Shown here: piece after piece, positions 58,504 to 61,486 of the stretch
Position numbering within the stretch: the first letter of the stretch is position 1
Layout: each line of letters opens with the position of its first letter
Assembly: GCA_017307165.1 (NCBI GenBank)
Contig: JAFKGK010000016.1
Coordinates: forward strand, 1 to 61,486
DNA length: 61,486 nt
Direction of reading: 5' to 3'
From: Candidatus Melainabacteria bacterium
Lineage (GTDB): Bacteria; Cyanobacteriota; Vampirovibrionia; Obscuribacterales; Obscuribacteraceae
Position numbers and translations under genes: made by a program
Notes under the pieces: model-generated
Told to the model about the DNA's origin: nothing
Seen by the model: only the letters and a program-made list of their open reading frames with translations
The model's database searches: none

Positions 58504-59352
58504 TCAGGTCATCGGCACGTGAAATGCCTTGAGCGCCTTCCACTCGTTCTTGTCGTCGTCGAATTGGTATCGAACGCCGTTGAACTCGATGCGGAAGAGG
58601 AAGCCCAGGCTCTTGGCGGCGCGACCACAGGAATGGAAGCGCTTGGCATAAAGCGAGAGGACCTCGGTGGCCGGTGCGACCTTTTCGTCGAGATCGAGCT
58701 TGAGGACGATGGCGCCGGCATGCTCGCGATTGAAAGCATCGTCCGAATCGACCATCAAGCTCGCCTTCTTGATCGCAAAGTTGACGCGATCGTGTTCGGC
58801 ATTTTCCCAAAAGTTGTGACCTGCCAGACCCACCGCGCGCAGAATGCGCAGGGCGAAAGCCTTGCCGGGACGGACGCGATCTTCATCACCGACGCACTTG
58901 TCGGCAATGACGACGATCGAGAGTTCCGGCACCTTCTTGAGGTGTTGCATGGAAAACTTGAGATACTGCTCGGAACGGTGGCAGGCGACGATGGCGGCAA
59001 TGCGCTTGACCTCGTCGGTGGGGAGGCCCTTGCGATCGAGATAATCTCTACTGAGCTTGGCGCCGGCACCGGCATGATCGTTGACGTCGATGGCGCGGCC
59101 GACGTCGTGGAGGAAGGCGCCTGCCGGGATGATCACCTGACGGGTCACGTCTGAGAGCATCTCGGGAAAACGCGCATGGATCTCGTCGGTCAGTTGATTG
59201 GCGAGAGTCAGCACGCTGAAGGCGTGGGCCGCGTCATGCTTGGTCTGGGCGGAGGACATCTTGTCTCCGGCGTCATACAAATTGAGAAGCTCCGGGTCGG
59301 CAAACATCGCCTCCACGATGGCAACCTTGGCTTCGAGGGTCAGTACAGTCAT
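58504..59352 (-). CDS. HD-domain phosphohydrolase-like protein
   Basis: This is a 282-aa protein with an HD superfamily core: KHDAAHAFSV (His near 39), AFLHDVGRAID (HD near 81) and NDHAGAGAKL, followed by helices with HRSEQ. The metal ligands of HD phosphohydrolases appear present. The C-terminal about 100 residues form an extra beta-containing domain (KSLGFLFRIEFNGVRYQFD). The substrate is unknown, possibly a nucleotide. AAGGAG six bases upstream fixes the ATG. The leader has a perfect GNRA-capped hairpin and the shared element at 59521. Confidence 0.82.
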   Translation of the reverse strand: MTVLTLEAKVAIVEAMFADPELLNLYDAGDKMSSAQTKHDAAHAFSVLTLANQLTDEIHARFPEMLSDVTRQVIIPAGAFLHDVGRAIDVNDHAGAGAKLSRDYLDRKGLPTDEVKRIAAIVACHRSEQYLKFSMQHLKKVPELSIVVIADKCVGDEDRVRPGKAFALRILRAVGLAGHNFWENAEHDRVNFAIKKASLMVDSDDAFNREHAGAIVLKLDLDEKVAPATEVLSLYAKRFHSCGRAAKSLGFLFRIEFNGVRYQFDDDKNEWKALKAFHVPMT

Positions 59353-59383
59353 TGAGACTCCTTTTATTAGTGCGCACGTCGAT

Positions 59384-59403
59384 CTGCTCCTTTGCAGGAG
59401 CAG
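59384..59403 (-). promoter_or_regulatory. GNRA-tetraloop hairpin in the HD gene leader
   Basis: On the minus strand CTGCTCCT-GCAA-AGGAGCAG is a perfect eight-pair stem with a GCAA tetraloop, 31 bases before the ATG. It carries an AGGAG within the stem, similar to the true ribosome site. Confidence 0.55.
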
Positions 59404-59520
59404 GAAAGCGTGTGCTGGTTAAACAAGTAATCACCCGGATCTCACGACAAGACGATCTAAATCACAAAAACTAGGACGAGGCGCTGGTTTTGTGGTTTAG
59501 GGGTCTCCTTGCAATTAATG

Positions 59521-59550
59521 CGAAAAATGGGTACTTCGAACCTAGCACAT
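59521..59550 (-). promoter_or_regulatory. shared leader/promoter element, copy 2
   Basis: On the minus strand the sequence is GTGCTAGGTTCGAAGTACCC followed by ATTTTTCG, preceded by a GCACA/TGTGC hairpin with a different stem sequence from copy 1. It is about 170 bases upstream of the HD-domain gene. Confidence 0.5.
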
Positions 59551-59593
59551 GACATTTGTGCATAACAAGGCTCTCATAGCGATTTAATATGGC

Positions 59594-59625
59594 AAAAAAG
59601 GCAAGAGCTCTGGCTTGCAGAGCTT
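59594..59625 (-). terminator. intrinsic terminator of the MerR-type gene
   Basis: AGCTCTG (59606-59612) pairs with CAGAGCT (59618-59624) around a five-base loop. On the minus strand CTTGCCTTTTTT follows. Confidence 0.78.
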
Positions 59626-59637
59626 AGCTAATTGAGT

Positions 59638-61137
59638 CTAGCCGACCTGTTCTTTGAGCAAGGCGATCAAGTGTGCCACTAGTTTTTCGGCCTGACTGCG
59701 GCCAAGCTCATCCCAGTGGGGTACGCCAAAGGTCTTGAGCGAGTAGGAGTCGGCCTGCTCGTCGGTCCAACCAATGAGATCCAGAGCCCTACCTAAGACT
59801 GTCAGATAATTTTGGTCGGTGACCTCACCAAGGCCAAAATTGTCGTCTACTCTCTGCGGTGCTACTTGTGGCACTGGCGCCGAGACATTGGGACCAAAAT
59901 TGACCTGAGGGCCAGGGGTGATGGGCATGGGCTCGTGGACTTTTGGCATCTCGGGAGCCTGTGTTGTCTGAGCTAGCTCTGGCATAGCTTGAGGCATATC
60001 GAGGTCGTTCTCTTGCTCCAGATTTTCTTCTTCTGCTTCCTCTTCTTGAGCTAGATCCGGTGAAAAACTCTCTGGCACACCAGGCATGTCGATCTGGGTT
60101 GCCTGGAAGGCCAGCTGCGAGTCTGCGTCAGTTTGTGCCGGAGTGGTCTCTGTCGGAACTTGAGCGATTTCGCTAGTCGAAGACCCTGCGCTAAAAGAAG
60201 AGAGATTTTGCCAGCTGGAAGCTGGTAGAGCTTGAGTCTCTTGCTCGAAGAGAGACTCGTCTACTGGCTCTGGCTGGTCCTTTAATGGGGCATCGACGGT
60301 GTCGTGTGCTGGAGCAAATGCATTGGACACGGGCTGTGCCTGTATATCGTCTGACTCCAGGTCTACCGTTTCTTCTTGATCCTTTGGTTTTGGTTTGAAA
60401 GGATTTGGCGGAAGGGGAGGATAGACGGGGCTGGTGCTAGCCTCGGTCGCTTCGGCAGTCTCGGCCTTTTCTCCCCCATAGTTGGGTGGTGGAATGATGG
60501 CATTTTTTACAATGGGTTGGGCTAGAGCCGGTTCTTTAAAAGTGCGGTTTAACTGGAGATTGAGACCTGATTGAGGAGGCACGCCTGATATGGGCGAGTT
60601 GATCTTGGAAGGCGGGTCGATCGAGATCTGTGGCCCAAAGGTAAACTCCTGAGCAGGCATGGGTCTGGGGCTAGGGCCTGGACTCAACTCAGTGGTTGTT
60701 GTGGTCATAGGCTGCCATGGCGAGCTCTTGTCCTGTGCAAGCTCTTGCTTGAGTGTCACCGAGATCAAGAGTTGTCTGAGCTCGTCGATCTGCTTCGAAA
60801 GCTCGATAAAACGCCTTTCCGTAAATGTACGGAGACCGATTATTGATTCGGTAAGCATTTCTGGATTGTCTGGATTAGGTGTCACGCCGATCAGGCGTGG
60901 ATTGATCAAGCCTTCTGCTTCGAGTTGCGGTCTTATCTGAGAGGTCGGCCAGCCCTGCTCAACCAGCTCTCTGATGCGCTCGAGCACAGAAAGGTCTTCT
61001 GGGCGATACTGCCTCTGCTGGCCACGTCCACGCTTGATATTGAGTCCAAACATCAGCTCCCAGCGGCGCAACTGATGCACGGACAGTCCCAATCTGGCAG
61101 CAACCACATTGATCGACAGCATGTCTTGACCGGTCAT
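59638..61137 (-). CDS. MerR-type HTH protein with long proline-rich linker
   Basis: This is a 499-aa protein. Residues 7-75 are a MerR-like winged helix (INVVAARLGLSVHQLRRWE, YRPEDLSVLERIRELVEQG). A probable coiled coil follows near 95-125 (RRFIELSKQIDELRQLLISV). About 290 residues are low-complexity Pro/Glu/Gln/Thr-rich. The last 60 form a compact helical domain (NYLTVLGRALDLIGWTDEQA, SYSLKTFGVPHWDELGRSQA), like small C-terminal helical modules found in single-strand annealing and cyanobacterial proteins. AGGAGG five bases upstream fixes the start. It is probably a DNA-binding regulator or nucleoid-type protein. Confidence 0.8.
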   Translation of the reverse strand: MTGQDMLSINVVAARLGLSVHQLRRWELMFGLNIKRGRGQQRQYRPEDLSVLERIRELVEQGWPTSQIRPQLEAEGLINPRLIGVTPNPDNPEMLTESIIGLRTFTERRFIELSKQIDELRQLLISVTLKQELAQDKSSPWQPMTTTTTELSPGPSPRPMPAQEFTFGPQISIDPPSKINSPISGVPPQSGLNLQLNRTFKEPALAQPIVKNAIIPPPNYGGEKAETAEATEASTSPVYPPLPPNPFKPKPKDQEETVDLESDDIQAQPVSNAFAPAHDTVDAPLKDQPEPVDESLFEQETQALPASSWQNLSSFSAGSSTSEIAQVPTETTPAQTDADSQLAFQATQIDMPGVPESFSPDLAQEEEAEEENLEQENDLDMPQAMPELAQTTQAPEMPKVHEPMPITPGPQVNFGPNVSAPVPQVAPQRVDDNFGLGEVTDQNYLTVLGRALDLIGWTDEQADSYSLKTFGVPHWDELGRSQAEKLVAHLIALLKEQVG

Positions 61138-61337
61138 GAAAGCCTCCTAATCTCCCTTCAATAGCCTAGCACTAAATTAGCGCAGCTGGGCTAACCCTGG
61201 ATAAATCTTTCTAGCCCCGCGCCCGTCAGCTTTAAACTGCTTGGCAAGTTTTTGACTGCTTAGTTTGTGCAAGAGCTGCTAGTGCTGGGTCGTCTCGTGC
61301 TAGATACTATATCAAGTCATAGAATTTAATAAAAAAG
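61138..61337. other. intergenic region upstream of the MerR-type gene
   Basis: This region should hold the promoter of the minus-strand MerR-type gene. It contains TAGCGCAGCT (61179-61188) inside a TTAGC/GCTAA inverted repeat, then AT-rich DNA up to the IS terminus. Confidence 0.45.
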
Positions 61338-61485
61338 GTAAATGGTCAGTGGGGAGCATGGGGGCGCGCAGCGCCCCTCATTCTGCCTTCTGAAAATTCC
61401 AGGGTAGAAATTGCTCGATATCTGAAGGTGGAGCGCCGCCATTGACCGCCACTGCCTTTAAATAATTCTTGAGCCAATCCACCAC
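61338..61485 (-). mobile_element. 3' end of an IS66-type insertion sequence, inverted copy
   Basis: This is an exact inverted copy of bases 1-148, beginning with GTAAATGG and running to the window edge. Both IS ends have their transposase 3' ends facing the window interior. One extra base (61486) extends past the copy at the other end. Confidence 0.75.
61378..61485 (-). CDS. IS66-type transposase, C-terminal fragment (partial)
   Basis: Identical to the fragment at the other end of the window: 35 residues ending LPWNFQKAE, then TGA. The rest of the gene lies outside the window. Confidence 0.65.
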   Translation of the reverse strand: MVDWLKNYLKAVAVNGGAPPSDIEQFLPWNFQKAE

Positions 61486-61486
61486 G

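Overview
This 61.5 kb window is a gene-dense bacterial chromosome-type segment at roughly 50-55% GC, with Shine-Dalgarno-led genes and many intrinsic terminators. No tRNA, rRNA or CRISPR array was seen. The gene mix suggests a melainabacterial/cyanobacteria-related heterotroph, possibly near Obscuribacterales. That mix includes an MglA-like GTPase, many TPR proteins, an AMIN-TPR protein, an archaeal-type class I aldolase, EF-hand-like and GGDEF proteins with unusual N-termini, and abundant glycogen/gluconeogenesis enzymes. The taxonomy is an inference and is not proven by any marker here. Both ends of the window are the same 148-bp sequence in inverted orientation: the 3' end of an IS66-type element (transposase C-terminus plus a GTAA-type terminus). 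The window is therefore either bounded by two inward-facing IS copies or is a contig broken at a multicopy IS.

Layout. 0.3-3.6 kb: a minus-strand cluster of small, GC-rich, mostly unrecognised genes around a sigma-70-family factor. 3.9-6.3 kb: a TadE-like pseudopilin and a PAS histidine kinase. 6.6-15.4 kb: an EF-hand-like protein, a thioredoxin-like ferredoxin, a short FtsH-type protease with a small zinc protein, a TauE-type permease, TPR and PH-like membrane proteins, and a Nudix hydrolase. 15.8-18.8 kb: a very large multi-spanning membrane protein with a small membrane partner and a zinc-ribbon protein. 18.9-28.8 kb: a frameshifted small gene, an HI0933-type flavoprotein, an ABC-2 exporter, a His-rich metal binder, a protein with MshEN-like repeats and TPRs, class I FBP aldolase, methylmalonyl-CoA epimerase and an AMIN-TPR protein. 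28.8-46.3 kb: RfaE2-like, Nudix, TerC, PepF, membrane proteins, a DUF6088/AbiEi-like gene, a glycogen debranching enzyme, DUF3228, CCA-adding enzyme, a 593-aa membrane protein, YkgJ and HtpX. 46.4-61.1 kb: sedolisin, two-domain cytidine deaminase, pyruvate phosphate dikinase, MglA, GGDEF, a second debranching-type enzyme, TPR, HD and a MerR-type protein.

Functional themes. Storage carbohydrate and C3 metabolism is represented by two debranching-type enzymes, PPDK and the aldolase. Proteolysis and membrane quality control is represented by FtsH, HtpX, PepF and sedolisin. Signalling and surface organisation is represented by the kinase, GGDEF, MglA, TadE and the MshEN-like repeats.

The strongest unexplained signal is a dispersed 22-23 bp gapped palindrome, CAGA-N15-TCTG with AT-rich arms. 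I found it eleven times (plus one degenerate copy) in intergenic DNA between 22.9 and 52.7 kb and nowhere else in the window by eye. A second signal is a shared leader element (TAGGTTCGA...CCC...TTTTT) upstream of the genes starting at 53277 and 59352.
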